Position numbers and translations under genes: made by a program
Source of the DNA: Echinicola strongylocentroti
Lineage (GTDB): Bacteria > Bacteroidota > Bacteroidia > Cytophagales > Cyclobacteriaceae
Assembly (NCBI RefSeq): GCF_003260975.1
Contig: NZ_CP030041.1
Coordinates: 2,837,001-2,901,000, forward strand
Direction of reading: 5' to 3'
DNA: 64,000 bases
In this document: positions 27,213 through 36,206 of the stretch, one piece after another
Layout: each line of letters starts with the position of its first letter
Numbering within the stretch: the stretch's first letter is position 1
The notes under the pieces: model-generated
Told to the model about the DNA's origin: nothing
Database searches by the model: none
The model's input: the letters and a program-made list of their open reading frames with translations, nothing else

Positions 27213-28232
27213 TTATTCCGAACAGTTTTTACATATTGCTATTTGTGTGCGGTCTTTTAGCAATTGCTTTCGAAAGGTGCGATACATCGTATTGTGCCAG
27301 ATTTGATTGAGGGGGACTTTTACCAAGCTGCCCATTTTATGGTTGGCATCTTTATCAAAGCAGCATGGCACCATATCTCCATCCCAGGTAATTACGGCTC
27401 CTTGCCACATCCGCCAGCATTTGTTGCGGATAGGTTTTTTTAGTTGCCATTTACCATTTCCCTTTGGCAAATAGCGGGAGTATTGAAGATCTTTTGGAAT
27501 CAGGTCAGACCCATTTTCAAAATCATAGATCTGTGCCGTCTTGAGCTGGAGCTCGTCCACTTGGAGAGAAGCGGACAGGCGTTGGATATCCGGCAGTTCA
27601 TGCTCGTTTTTGCCTGTTACCAAAAACTGGAAAATCACTTGCGGAAATTGCTTTCCTGCGGCATTCCGTTCCGCAATTAGCAGTTGGACTCCTTTCTTCA
27701 CCCTTTCTAGGTTTCCACCAATCCGGTACTGTTCATAGACGCCCTGTGATGCGCCATCCACCGAAACGATAAGGTGTTTGAGGCCAGAAGAAAGGATTTT
27801 TGGAACGGTCTTCTCATTCAGGAAATGGGCATTGGTAGAGGTAGCCGTAAAAATCCCCTTCTCGTCTGCATATTTCACCAAATCCAAAAATCCAGGGTGT
27901 AAAAATGGCTCACCCTGAAAATAAAGGTGCAGGTAAGCAAGGTGATGGGCACTTTGCTCGATGATTTTTTGGTAGAGATTTTTATCGAGCATTCCTGTGG
28001 GACGCGTAAAGCTGCGCAGGCCAGATGGACACTCTGGACAGCGGAGGTTACAGCCCGTAGTGGGTTCGATGGACATGGCGATGGGAAGGCCAAGCAAATG
28101 CGGTCTTTTGATCAGCCGGGACCAATGGAAAGAGCCATAAAGCAACATATAATTCAGCACCTTCCTTAGGCTGAGGTACCTCATGAACATCCTTCCAAGC
28201 CTGTATTTGTTTTTTACCTCAGTGACTGTCAT
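27213..28232 (-). CDS. Radical SAM protein with SPASM-type C-terminus
   Basis: A 339-residue radical SAM enzyme. The cluster motif CNLRCPEC (C-x3-C-x2-C) follows MSIEPTTG, and HLYFQGEPFLHPGF and ATSTNAHFLNEKTV are the usual SAM-binding strands. The C-terminus has CWRMWQGAVITWDGDMVPCCFD and ends CKNC, a SPASM/Twitch-type arrangement that binds auxiliary iron-sulfur clusters. These enzymes modify peptides or small molecules; the substrate here is unknown. The start at 28232 (MTVTEVKNK) was chosen because the 97 codons upstream in frame run through a dispersed repeat and are not protein-like. Confidence 0.88.
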   Translation of the reverse strand: MTVTEVKNKYRLGRMFMRYLSLRKVLNYMLLYGSFHWSRLIKRPHLLGLPIAMSIEPTTGCNLRCPECPSGLRSFTRPTGMLDKNLYQKIIEQSAHHLAYLHLYFQGEPFLHPGFLDLVKYADEKGIFTATSTNAHFLNEKTVPKILSSGLKHLIVSVDGASQGVYEQYRIGGNLERVKKGVQLLIAERNAAGKQFPQVIFQFLVTGKNEHELPDIQRLSASLQVDELQLKTAQIYDFENGSDLIPKDLQYSRYLPKGNGKWQLKKPIRNKCWRMWQGAVITWDGDMVPCCFDKDANHKMGSLVKVPLNQIWHNTMYRTFRKQLLKDRTQIAICKNCSE

Positions 28233-28297
28233 TGCTCCCAAATGTAAGAAAATTGAAGGAAAACAAACAACAGCCAATGCGTTCAGGGCGAACGTAT

Positions 28298-28735
28298 TTA
28301 AACCCGGAATATGCATTAGCCTATCTACGCCACGGCGCACAGGTGTTGCGACCTTAAACTGCTTCAAAATCAGCCGTTTCACTTTAGCTGTTCGGGATTT
28401 ATAATCTCGAACCGAGATAATGGGGATTTGCAACCCCCCTAATCCATTTGTGGATAGCACAGAAACCAATATGAATATAAGTTTTTGGCAACTTAAAGAC
28501 GTCAGCCTGACGGCTATGCCCATTTGGGCAGATAGCTGCGGTGAATTATTCGTTCTTTAGACCAACTGATGCTCGTGCTCTTTCAGTATTTGCCGGGACA
28601 GGTTGCTGCTATTCCTAATGTACAAACTGCGGCAAAGTGCCAGCGGCACGGATGATAGCTGCCCTACACGAAAAGTGTTTCCCTTCAAAAAACTAAATAC
28701 GTTACTTTCTCAACGTCTTAGAATTCGGGTTTAAA
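28298..28735. repeat. Composite repeat block, family B (copy 2) with embedded families D and E
   Basis: The left end is TTAAACCCGGAATATGCATTAG; GCTTCAAAATCAGCCGTTTCAC follows as in copy 1. Then a hairpin module TTAGCTGTTCGGGATTT...AATGGGGATTT (28385-28440) also present at 35850-35907, and a module ACAAACTGCGGCAAAGTGCC...CCTACACGAAAA (28618-28703) also present at 50701-50861. The right end GAATTCGGGTTTAA is a decayed terminal repeat whose TTA supplies the TAA stop of the HisA-like gene on the minus strand. Confidence 0.65.
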
Positions 28736-29477
28736 TAGGGGCTTTACAGCTGGCGATAAAGGTTTTGAGTTCTTCAGCTGTGATGTTGCCGGCATAATAG
28801 GCTTTACCGAAGACCACTCCACGCAAACCCAAATCGCGTAATTTTTTGAAATCCTCCACATTCCGAACACCTCCGCTAGCTATCAAGTGGATGTTCGGAA
28901 ATCGCTCTACAATTTCTCCATAGAGCTTAAAGTTTGGGCCTTCCATGACACCATCCCGGGTGATATCGGAACATTTAAGGTATTTAAGCCCTCTATCATA
29001 GAAATAGCTTATCTGATCCAGCAAGTGTATGTTGGTGTTTTTTTGCCAGCCTCTTATTTTGATCAAGTGGTCTTTAGGGTCAGTGTCTGCTGCCATATTG
29101 ATTTTTTCGCGTCCATAGGAAACCAGCCACTGGGAGAATTTCTCTGGGGAATTGACCGCTACGGTGGCGGCGGTGATGGTGTCTGCGCCATGTTCAAAGA
29201 CTTTGATCACATCACCGTCCGTACCAACACCCCCGGTAAAATCTACCTTCAAGGAAGTGTAGGCGGCAAGCGTGTGAAGGATATGATAGTTTTTGGGACT
29301 ACCTCTTCGGGCACCGTCAAGGTCAACCAAATGTACCCGTTCGATTCCACAATTCTCAAATTCCTGTGCTATTTCTAGCGGATTGTGAGAAATCACCTGC
29401 TCGGTGCTAAAGTCACCTTTTCTGAGACGGACGCACTTTCCATTGATGATCCATATGGATGGAATTATTTCAAACAT
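28731..29477 (-). CDS. HisA-like (beta/alpha)8 isomerase paralogue
   Basis: A 248-residue TIM-barrel protein closely following HisA, the isomerase of histidine synthesis that opens ProFAR. HLVDLDGARRGSP, FTGGVGTDGDVI, CSDITRDGVMEGPN (second catalytic Asp) and IASGGVRNVED (phosphate binding) are all present. However, the opening reads IIPSIWIINGKCVRLRKGD where HisA has IPAID.I.GKCVRL: the first catalytic Asp is replaced by Trp9. No other his gene is nearby. It may therefore be a paralogue with a changed reaction or a different role. The stop codon lies in the end of a dispersed repeat. Confidence 0.8.
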   Translation of the reverse strand: MFEIIPSIWIINGKCVRLRKGDFSTEQVISHNPLEIAQEFENCGIERVHLVDLDGARRGSPKNYHILHTLAAYTSLKVDFTGGVGTDGDVIKVFEHGADTITAATVAVNSPEKFSQWLVSYGREKINMAADTDPKDHLIKIRGWQKNTNIHLLDQISYFYDRGLKYLKCSDITRDGVMEGPNFKLYGEIVERFPNIHLIASGGVRNVEDFKKLRDLGLRGVVFGKAYYAGNITAEELKTFIASCKAPI

Positions 29478-29623
29478 GTTGGGTCTAGGTTATGGGTTAT
29501 TGGTAGGTTTGTGCTCTCTACCCCTTCTGGATGGTATAAAAAGCTCCTGTTTCTAGTCAAACCTTTCCTAATATAACATTAAACAACCTGATTTAATAAT
29601 TAAACACTAGATATATTTGATTC

Positions 29624-30670
29624 CTAATAGTCAAGCTTAGCTACCCGGCCATCTGCCCCTGATGCCCAGATGGCTTCTCCGTTTTTCGAGCACTTCACAG
29701 CATGGAAGCCGGTACTGGAGAAATTGGCCCAATTGCTCCCGCCGTCCTTAGAGAAATCACTTCCATTAGGGCCTACGGCAATAAGCCAGCCTTTTTCAGG
29801 AAAATAGGAAACTCCAGAACGGTACCCAGAGGGTGGTGTACCTTTTGTGGGCTGCCATGTCTGGCCACGATCAAATGAAAAAGCACTATTTCCTGATGTA
29901 TTATCAGCATCCAGGTAATCCCCACCAACAGCTACAATATGCCTTTTGTTCATAAAAGTGAGGGAGAAAATGCCTTGGGAAGGTTCGCCCTGTATAAGTG
30001 GTGCCGGGATAGTATCCCAGTCCACACCGCCATTATCCGAATAGTAGATATTGCTTTTGACTCCTCCACTGGCCATCCAGATTTCATGACCTTTGGCCAA
30101 AATCCCCGATCCACTTGCCGCAAAGCCGGCTTCTCCCTCAGGTACTTTTGCCGTACGGTTGAGGGCTTCCCAGGTATCTCCACCATTCAGGGTAAGCAGC
30201 ACCATCCATTTGCCATCCACAGGATCTCCATAGGCGTATCCTCTTCTTTCATTCACAAAGGCCAATCCGTCCAAAAACGCTTCTTCAGGCCCTTCGTATT
30301 TCTTTTCCCATGACTTCCCGCCATCGGTGGTCTTATAAATTACCGCTGGCTGACCTGCCGAAATGGCTACTGCCGTCTTGGCATCGAAGGCCTCAATATC
30401 CCTAAAATCTACCGTATCCAGTCCAGCAATCACGCCCTCGTCCCAGTGCTCACCACCATCCATCGTAAGCATCCAACGCCCATTGCTTCCTGTCGCCCAA
30501 GCAATATCGGCTGTCAACGGTGACAAACCTCTTAGAGAAGCTTCTGTAGGTGTGGTGACTTCGCGCCAGCCCATGGGAGAACTGCTCTCTGTGGACTTGG
30601 GGGCATTGCATGAAAAAAGGAGACTGAAAAATACCCAAACAATAACTTGATGATAATTAAGATGTTTCAT
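29624..30670 (-). CDS. YCF48/BNR-repeat lipoprotein
   Basis: A 348-residue lipoprotein (lipobox LFSC in FFSLLFSCNAP) built of repeated beta-propeller units. Asp-box type motifs recur as TMDGGEHWD, TTDGGKSWE, TLNGGDTWE, SDNGGVDWD, SFDRGQTWQ and SKDGGSNWA, spaced every 40-60 residues, with ATGSNGRW and AVGPNGSDF loops as in YCF48-type assembly factors. Sialidases share the Asp box, but no sialidase catalytic residues are obvious. It is secreted or surface exposed; its partner is unknown. It is a single-gene unit. Confidence 0.8.
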   Translation of the reverse strand: MKHLNYHQVIVWVFFSLLFSCNAPKSTESSSPMGWREVTTPTEASLRGLSPLTADIAWATGSNGRWMLTMDGGEHWDEGVIAGLDTVDFRDIEAFDAKTAVAISAGQPAVIYKTTDGGKSWEKKYEGPEEAFLDGLAFVNERRGYAYGDPVDGKWMVLLTLNGGDTWEALNRTAKVPEGEAGFAASGSGILAKGHEIWMASGGVKSNIYYSDNGGVDWDTIPAPLIQGEPSQGIFSLTFMNKRHIVAVGGDYLDADNTSGNSAFSFDRGQTWQPTKGTPPSGYRSGVSYFPEKGWLIAVGPNGSDFSKDGGSNWANFSSTGFHAVKCSKNGEAIWASGADGRVAKLDY

Positions 30671-30822
30671 TTGTTCTCGATAAAAATCTTGGCAACCTAT
30701 ATAATAATAAATTGAATGTACTTGACCTGGAGCACTTCTATTTTATAAAGTATATTTTTTAACCCCAAAGCCATCGGAAAAGTTTCTTTCATACTGAAGG
30801 ATAACATTTTTCTAACATCCCA

Positions 30823-33639
30823 TTAAGAAAACGACTCTCTCAAGTACTTCGCGGTATAATTATCCTCCACCTCTTGCAATGCTTCCGGCGTCCCTTCAAA
30901 GGTCACGTTTCCTCCACGTTCACCGCCTTCTGGCCCTAGGTCAATGACCCAATCGGCAGATTTGATGACCTCGGTATTGTGCTCAATAATGATGACAGAG
31001 TGCCCTTCCTCGATCAACGCATTGATGGAATGGAGCAGTTTTTTGATGTCATGAAAGTGGAGTCCTGTGGTAGGCTCGTCAAAGATAAATAACACATGGT
31101 CTTTGGCCTTGTTACCGCCCTTACCGAGAAAGGAGGCCAACTTCACCCGCTGGGCTTCCCCTCCACTAAGGGTGTTTGAACTCTGCCCCAGACCTATATA
31201 TCCCAAGCCTACTTCTTGGAGGGGCTGAAGACGTGTGATGATCGCATTTTTGCCTTTAAAAAACTCCATTGCCTCGTCAATGGTCATGTCGAGGACATCT
31301 GCGATATTCTTGTCCTTATAAGTGACGTCCAGAATTTCGTTTTTGAAACGCTTCCCCTTGCAGGATTCACAGGTAAGGAAAATATCCGCCATGAACTGCA
31401 TTTCGATTTTCTGTGTGCCTTCACCTTGACAAGCTTCACAGCGGCCTCCGTCTACATTGAAGCTAAAAAAAGCCGGCTTGTAACCGCGCTGCTTAGATGT
31501 GGGACGATCAGCAAACAAGCTCCTAATGGCATCATAAGCTTTCACATACGTCACAGGGTTGGATCGGGAAGACTTGCCTATTGGGTTTTGGTCCACAAAC
31601 TCCACCTGACTAATGGACTTGTAGTCTCCGCCCAGCGTATCGAATTTGCCCGTCTCATCGATTACCGTTCCCAGCATTTTGCCCAATGCCGGATACAGCA
31701 CTTTCTTGATCAAGGTGGATTTGCCTGAACCACTGACCCCAGTGATCACCGTAAGGGTGTGCAGTGGAATCTGCACATTGATGTTGTTCAGGTTATTTTC
31801 ACGGGCTCCACTGACCAGGATTTTATCCTTCCATTTTCTATTGCCCTGCTTGATGTCGATTTTTTCTTCACCCTTTAGGTATTTTGCCGTATAGGTTTCG
31901 CCATGGCTGATAAGGTCTTGGAGCTTGCCCTGAAATACCAACTCACCGCCATTATTGCCCGCATCCGGGCCAATATCAATGATTTCATCTGCCGCTTTCA
32001 TGATTTTTTCCTCATGCTCTACCACAATGACCGTATTGCCCATATCACGAAGGGATTGGAGCACCGATATCAGCCGGTCGCTATCCCTTGGGTGCAGGCC
32101 AATACTTGGCTCATCCAAGATATACATGGATCCCACCAGAGCACTTCCCAGCGAAGTAGCCAGCTTGATCCGCTGATATTCCCCGCCCGAGAGGCTAGAG
32201 GTAAGGCGATTTAACGTCAAATAGCCCAAACCAACTTTATCGATGTACTCCAATCGGTTCAAGATCTCCTTGAGAAGTCGATTGGCCGTTTTTGTTTCTG
32301 CCTCGGTGAGCTGGATAGTTTGGAAAAAATCCAGCGCCCTATCGATGGGCATCAAGACGATATCGGTGATGGAGTGGCCATTGACCTTTACATAAGCTGC
32401 GTCTTTTCTAAGACGAGTACCTTTACAATCGGGGCAAGTGGTCCTCCCACGAAAGCGGGAGAGCATCACGCGGTATTGGATTTTATGGGTCTTGCTCTGG
32501 AGGTGCTCAAAGAAAGCATCCAGGCCTTTAAAATGGCTATTTCCTTTCCAGAGCAGCTCCTTGTGCTCATCGTCCAATTCTTCGTATGGTCTATGGATGG
32601 GAAAATCAAAGCGAATGCCATTTTTGATCAACGGAGCGGCCCATTTTTTGGTGGTCTCCCCACGCCAGGGGGCAATGGCCCCTTCGTAAATAGAAAGCGA
32701 CTTGTCTGGAATCACCAGATCAGGATCTATTCCCAGCACTGAACCAAATCCTTCGCAGGTTTTACAGGCACCGTAAGGGTTGTTAAAGCTGAAGAAATTA
32801 ACCGATGGAAGCTCGAAGGATATTCCATCCAGCTCAAATCGGTCACTGAAATTGCGCGCTTCTTTTCCAGGTACCACCACGTGACAGTCTCCATGCCCTT
32901 CAAAGAAAGCTGTCTGTACACTATCCGCAATTCGGAAGTGGTTGTCCTCGTCATCTTTTCTGACCACAGCCCTATCGATCAGGATTTCCATTTCACCCTT
33001 TGGAATCTCCTTCTCCTCCAGCAGGTCCTCTACATAGTAGACCTCACCATCAATGATAACCCGTGTAAATCCTTTTTGAAGCAGTATTTCCAGCTCTTTC
33101 TCGATACTGCGAGAAGCATTTGCCTGTAGCGGACAGCTGATCATCACTTTATCGTTCTCTTCAAAGCTATGGACAAAATCCACGACATCGGTAACGGTAT
33201 GGTGCTTCACTTCTTCTCCACTTACCGGCGATATGGTGTGGCCGATTCTGCTAAAAAGGAGCTTGAGGTAATCATAGATTTCTGTGGTGGTGCCCACAGT
33301 AGACCGGGGATTTTTGGTGGACACTTTCTGCTGAATGGCGATGGCCGGAGAAACCCCTTTGATGTATTCCACATCAGGTTTTTCCATTCTGCCCAGAAAC
33401 TGGCGGGCATAAGAGCTCAGGCTCTCCACGTACATCCGCTGGCCTTCGGCAAACAACGTGTCAAAAGCCAAACTGGACTTGCCAGAACCTGAAAGTCCTG
33501 TCACCACCACCAGTTTGTTGCGCGGGATGGCCACGCTCAGGTTTTTCAGGTTGTTTACCCGAGCGTTCTTGATGATGATGTATTCTTTGGGGTCTAAATT
33601 CTCTATCGATGATGGATTCAAGGCAGTTGTCTCATTCAT
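30823..33639 (-). CDS. uvrA: Excinuclease ABC subunit A
   Basis: A 938-residue UvrA, the damage-recognition ATPase of nucleotide excision repair. The two ABC modules have Walker [14 protein letters not shown] (about 48-60) and [15 protein letters not shown], signature sequences [18 protein letters not shown] and [15 protein letters not shown], and Walker B regions [14 protein letters not shown] and [14 protein letters not shown]. Zinc modules are visible as CKTCEGFGS and CPDCKGTRL in the first half and CEACQGEGT ... CESCKGKRF in the second. Length and order are normal. It is transcribed alone. Confidence 0.98.
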   Translation of the reverse strand: MNETTALNPSSIENLDPKEYIIIKNARVNNLKNLSVAIPRNKLVVVTGLSGSGKSSLAFDTLFAEGQRMYVESLSSYARQFLGRMEKPDVEYIKGVSPAIAIQQKVSTKNPRSTVGTTTEIYDYLKLLFSRIGHTISPVSGEEVKHHTVTDVVDFVHSFEENDKVMISCPLQANASRSIEKELEILLQKGFTRVIIDGEVYYVEDLLEEKEIPKGEMEILIDRAVVRKDDEDNHFRIADSVQTAFFEGHGDCHVVVPGKEARNFSDRFELDGISFELPSVNFFSFNNPYGACKTCEGFGSVLGIDPDLVIPDKSLSIYEGAIAPWRGETTKKWAAPLIKNGIRFDFPIHRPYEELDDEHKELLWKGNSHFKGLDAFFEHLQSKTHKIQYRVMLSRFRGRTTCPDCKGTRLRKDAAYVKVNGHSITDIVLMPIDRALDFFQTIQLTEAETKTANRLLKEILNRLEYIDKVGLGYLTLNRLTSSLSGGEYQRIKLATSLGSALVGSMYILDEPSIGLHPRDSDRLISVLQSLRDMGNTVIVVEHEEKIMKAADEIIDIGPDAGNNGGELVFQGKLQDLISHGETYTAKYLKGEEKIDIKQGNRKWKDKILVSGARENNLNNINVQIPLHTLTVITGVSGSGKSTLIKKVLYPALGKMLGTVIDETGKFDTLGGDYKSISQVEFVDQNPIGKSSRSNPVTYVKAYDAIRSLFADRPTSKQRGYKPAFFSFNVDGGRCEACQGEGTQKIEMQFMADIFLTCESCKGKRFKNEILDVTYKDKNIADVLDMTIDEAMEFFKGKNAIITRLQPLQEVGLGYIGLGQSSNTLSGGEAQRVKLASFLGKGGNKAKDHVLFIFDEPTTGLHFHDIKKLLHSINALIEEGHSVIIIEHNTEVIKSADWVIDLGPEGGERGGNVTFEGTPEALQEVEDNYTAKYLRESFS

Positions 33640-33645
33640 AGCTTA

Positions 33646-33653
33646 CAAAGATA
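33646..33653 (-). promoter_or_regulatory. Possible -7 box of uvrA
   Basis: On the minus strand this reads TATCTTTG, a perfect TAnnTTTG box, 6 bp before the uvrA ATG. A transcript starting just after it would have almost no leader. No clear TTTG -33 box was found at the right distance. Confidence 0.35.
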
Positions 33654-33718
33654 CCAAGTCAACCTGTGAATTGGTAATTTGTTTAAAGCTGAATTTACTG
33701 GAAAAGTTCCCCTTCTTC

Positions 33719-34354
33719 CTAATCCCCCGTTAAATGGGCCTTAACCTTAACTTTTTTGACCAGTTCATCAGTGTAAATGATTCCATTGGCAGGGTAAAGC
33801 TGATAGTCATCGATTTCCTCTATATCCATGACTTCATACTGCATGCCCAGTGAATCTGCATAAGCATTGATGCGGCTTTTGGCATTGGCCAAGGCCTTTT
33901 GAAACCCAATGTCCTGGAGGGCTTTATTTTTTTGGGGCGAAAGATAGTAACCGCTACTATTGATGTTGACAGGGAGCTTATTTTCGGCAAGCAATTTACT
34001 GATGAGGTCTTTTTCGGTGGCCTTGTTCAGGACCACGGTATAGCTAATTCCATAAGTAAAATCACCTGCGCCAGTTTTGCTATCGTACCCACCGTCCTTA
34101 TAGAAGTTTTCACTGGTGATGTCTACCCTGAACTTTGCCATTTCCGTTCCTTTCATCAAAGACTCTAGGGCTTTTTTCTGATCTAGATTACCGTTAAAAC
34201 TTACGTTGATACAGGGTGCGACCTCTTCAAAAGTGACTTTATCCACGCCAATAAGGGCTATGGTTTTGGTAGCGTTAGGCTGGTTTAAATTACAGGAAAT
34301 GACCCCAGTACCCAGTACGGCGAACAGAAAATACTTGACAACTAATCGGTGCAT
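33719..34354 (-). CDS. SIMPL (DUF541)-like lipoprotein
   Basis: A 211-residue lipoprotein ([21 protein letters not shown], lipobox VISC). The body has the alternating strand pattern of SIMPL/DUF541 proteins: CINVSFNGN at the start, [24 protein letters not shown], and [21 protein letters not shown] followed by EVMDIEE, which matches the A..A...A..LG conserved helix of the family. It is exposed in the envelope; function is not known. It is transcribed alone, upstream of uvrA in the same direction with 79 bp between. Confidence 0.72.
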   Translation of the reverse strand: MHRLVVKYFLFAVLGTGVISCNLNQPNATKTIALIGVDKVTFEEVAPCINVSFNGNLDQKKALESLMKGTEMAKFRVDITSENFYKDGGYDSKTGAGDFTYGISYTVVLNKATEKDLISKLLAENKLPVNINSSGYYLSPQKNKALQDIGFQKALANAKSRINAYADSLGMQYEVMDIEEIDDYQLYPANGIIYTDELVKKVKVKAHLTGD

Positions 34355-34758
34355 GGTTAATTAAATTAAAGGTTGTTGATAATATCCACAGCTTCATGAA
34401 GGTTTCTACAACAAGTGAGTCTGGTGGACTACGATAAACGAGCGATTTTATTATTATTAAAAGATTTTTTATCACACGTCCATGTATCTTATGAATTACG
34501 TAATTTTTGGTATAAAAATTGACTTATTAATGGGTTATTTTCGATAAAATTAAAATCGATTGATTATTTTGATTTATCTATTTTAACGAATAAATATTCC
34601 GAATAAGTATTGATGTCAGGTATATTTTGCATAAAAAAATCAGTTAATTCATTGCATTGTGTATTTCAAATATATACATTTGGCTTTGACTGAATTTGTT
34701 TCATCCCTAAAACCCGCAATATGGAGTAGACTTCTACGTTATTTAAACGTCAGAATTT
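34355..34758. other. AT-rich divergent intergenic region
   Basis: No gene seen between the divergent SIMPL and ECF sigma genes. On the plus strand TACATTTG at 34675-34682 is a perfect TAnnTTTG box with TTG at 34652-34654 (20-bp spacing), a candidate promoter about 70 bp before the sigma factor start. Confidence 0.4.
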
Positions 34759-35361
34759 ATGAGTAAAAGGTTAAGACCGAAAGACAGCGAATTGATCGCT
34801 CAGTACAGAAATGGGAGTGAAGCTGCTTTCGAAGTGTTGGTAGATAAATATAAATCCCGTGTCTTCACGACGATTTATATGATAGTAAAAGATCAGGGTG
34901 TAGCAGAAGATCTGTTACAGGATGTGTTTGTGAAAGTAATCCAAACGCTGAACTCTGACCGGTATAACGAAGAAGGGAAGTTCCAGCCATGGCTGATGCG
35001 GATTGCGCACAACTTGGCTGTAGACTATTTCAGGAAGATGAAGCGCTATCCATTTATCATGATGGAGGATGGCTCCAATCTCTTTAATACATTAAAATTT
35101 GCTGATTCCAATGTCGAGGACCAAAAGGTCAAAGATGAGACCCATGCATTGGTCAGAGAGCTTATCGACGAACTTCCAGAAAGCCAAAAACAAGTGCTGA
35201 TCATGAGACACTATATGGATTTGAGTTTTCAGGAAATCGCTGACCAAACAGGAGTAAGCATCAACACGGCGCTTGGAAGAATGCGTTATGCGCTTATCAA
35301 CATGCGGAAAAAGTTGAAACAAATTAATGTTGCCTATGACAAAATATTTTACCCCAAATGA
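34759..35361 (+). CDS. ECF-type RNA polymerase sigma factor
   Basis: A 200-residue sigma-70 family protein with only regions 2 and 4. Region 2 includes EVLVDKYKSRVFTTIYMIV, AEDLLQDVFVKVIQ and the -10-binding FQPWLMRIAHNLAVDYFRK; region 4 has LPESQKQVLIMRHYMDLSFQEIADQTGVSINTALGRMRYAL with the helix-turn-helix. It directs RNA polymerase to a set of target promoters. No classical membrane anti-sigma factor follows; a small gene overlaps its 3' end by 26 bp instead. Close relatives in Bacteroidota are often stable general regulators, so the regulon cannot be inferred. Confidence 0.93.
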   Translation: MSKRLRPKDSELIAQYRNGSEAAFEVLVDKYKSRVFTTIYMIVKDQGVAEDLLQDVFVKVIQTLNSDRYNEEGKFQPWLMRIAHNLAVDYFRKMKRYPFIMMEDGSNLFNTLKFADSNVEDQKVKDETHALVRELIDELPESQKQVLIMRHYMDLSFQEIADQTGVSINTALGRMRYALINMRKKLKQINVAYDKIFYPK

Positions 35362-35572
35362 ACAGCTGATAAAGTATCTATATCAGGAAATGAGCGATGA
35401 GGAAAGCGAAGGTTTTGAGCAGCTTTTGCAAATCGACGATCGCTTGATGCAAGACTATCTGGACGCTATAGACATGCTCGGACGCCTCAATGATGAAATG
35501 ATGGAACCATCGGAAAAAACCGTCGTGGCCATTAAGAGAAAAGCTAAATCTTCCGGATTGGAAAAAGTATAA
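35336..35572 (+). CDS. Small partner of the ECF sigma factor
   Basis: A 78-residue acidic protein (MTKYFTPNEQLIKYLYQEMS...). The pattern LIKYLYQEMSDEESEGFEQLLQIDDRLMQDYL resembles the short zinc-finger-free N-terminal domain of Bacteroidota anti-sigma factors (helical LYGEL.EEE motif), but there is no transmembrane helix. It overlaps the sigma gene by 26 bp in another frame and shares its transcript. A role in controlling the sigma factor is inferred from position and this weak similarity. Confidence 0.72.
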   Translation: MTKYFTPNEQLIKYLYQEMSDEESEGFEQLLQIDDRLMQDYLDAIDMLGRLNDEMMEPSEKTVVAIKRKAKSSGLEKV

Positions 35573-35597
35573 TCTGAACTATATTATCAATCATATT

Positions 35598-35631
35598 GCC
35601 CTTTCTGGTCAAACCCAGAGAGGGCTTTTTT
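35598..35631 (+). terminator. Intrinsic terminator after the sigma operon
   Basis: Stem GCCCTTTCTGG / CCCAGAGAGGGC with a short loop, followed by TTTTTT at 35626-35631. Confidence 0.92.
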
Positions 35632-35743
35632 CTGTCCTGGATGTTTACCATGCACCTTGTCCTAGGGGAATGAGAATAAAGCCAAAAAGCCAGGCCATGG
35701 AGCCTCTCGCCACGGCCATAGCCGTCAGTTTAAACGGATATGG

Positions 35744-35907
35744 GGTCAAGCGGAAAAGTTGAGGGGTTGATGGAACGCTGATGACGCAGATGATGATGAT
35801 TTGCGCTGATTTTTTGCTTAAATTGAAAAAGACAAGTGGCATAAAAAGCTTAGCTGTTCGGGATTTGTAATCCCGAACCGGGATAATGGGGATTGGAAAT
35901 CCCCCCT
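35744..35907. repeat. Dispersed repeats, family C (copy 1) and family D hairpin (copy 2)
   Basis: 35744-35848 holds GTCAAGCGGAAAAGTTGAGG, TGATGGAACGCTGATGACGC and ATTTGCGCTGATTTTTTGCT, then AAGTGGCATAAAAAG; nearly the same string occurs at 60602-60728. 35850-35907 holds TTAGCTGTTCGGGATTTGTA and a hairpin with AATGGGGATTGGAAATCCCC, as at 28385-28440. No coding potential. Together they fill most of the gap before the riboswitch. Confidence 0.7.
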
Positions 35908-35986
35908 AGACCAGGGCGAACGCATTTAAAAAAGTATCCCAGTTTGAATATATCTGCTTGTTCCTACAGCACAACTCAACAACACC

Positions 35987-36017
35987 TTTTCATTCTTCGA
36001 TAATCCTTCTACCTTTG
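35987..36017 (+). promoter_or_regulatory. Promoter of the TPP-riboswitch transcript
   Basis: TTTT at 35987-35990 and TACCTTTG at 36010-36017 are 19 bp apart; the latter is a perfect TAnnTTTG -7 box and the former a one-mismatch -33 box. Transcription would start at about 36022, just ahead of the riboswitch aptamer. Confidence 0.6.
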
Positions 36018-36032
36018 CGGGAAGAAAGATCG

Positions 36033-36108
36033 AATTAGGGGTGCCCTACCAAACGGGCTGAGATCATACCCATATTACCTGATCCGGGTAGTGCCGGCGA
36101 AGGGAAAG
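36033..36108 (+). promoter_or_regulatory. TPP (THI-box) riboswitch
   Basis: The conserved aptamer is plainly visible: GGGGTGCC, then GGGCTGAGATCATACCC, then CCTGATCCGGGTAGTGCCGG and CGAAGGGAAAGGC. The CTGAGA and ACCTGATC...GGTA...TGCCGG...GAAGGGA elements bind the pyrimidine and pyrophosphate parts of thiamin pyrophosphate. The ~100 nt between the aptamer and the ATG at 36207 are likely the expression platform; CCATG...CATGG at about 36117-36128 can pair, but I cannot model the switch by eye. It should turn off the downstream transporter when TPP is plentiful. Confidence 0.96.
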
Positions 36109-36206
36109 GCGATTTCCATGACACATGGAACAATCGGGTAAACAATAAATGGAGCAATCACCCCTGGATGGCTCTAATGTTTAACCAAGCTTAATCAATT
36201 TTCATT

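Noticed and set aside
28233..28523. Upstream extension of the radical SAM frame
   Set aside because: The 97 codons run through a dispersed repeat and a conserved non-coding palindrome; the protein-like part starts at 28232.
29624..30670. Sialidase
   Set aside because: Asp-box repeats are present, but the Arg triad and catalytic Tyr/Glu arrangement of sialidases were not found; YCF48-type fits better.
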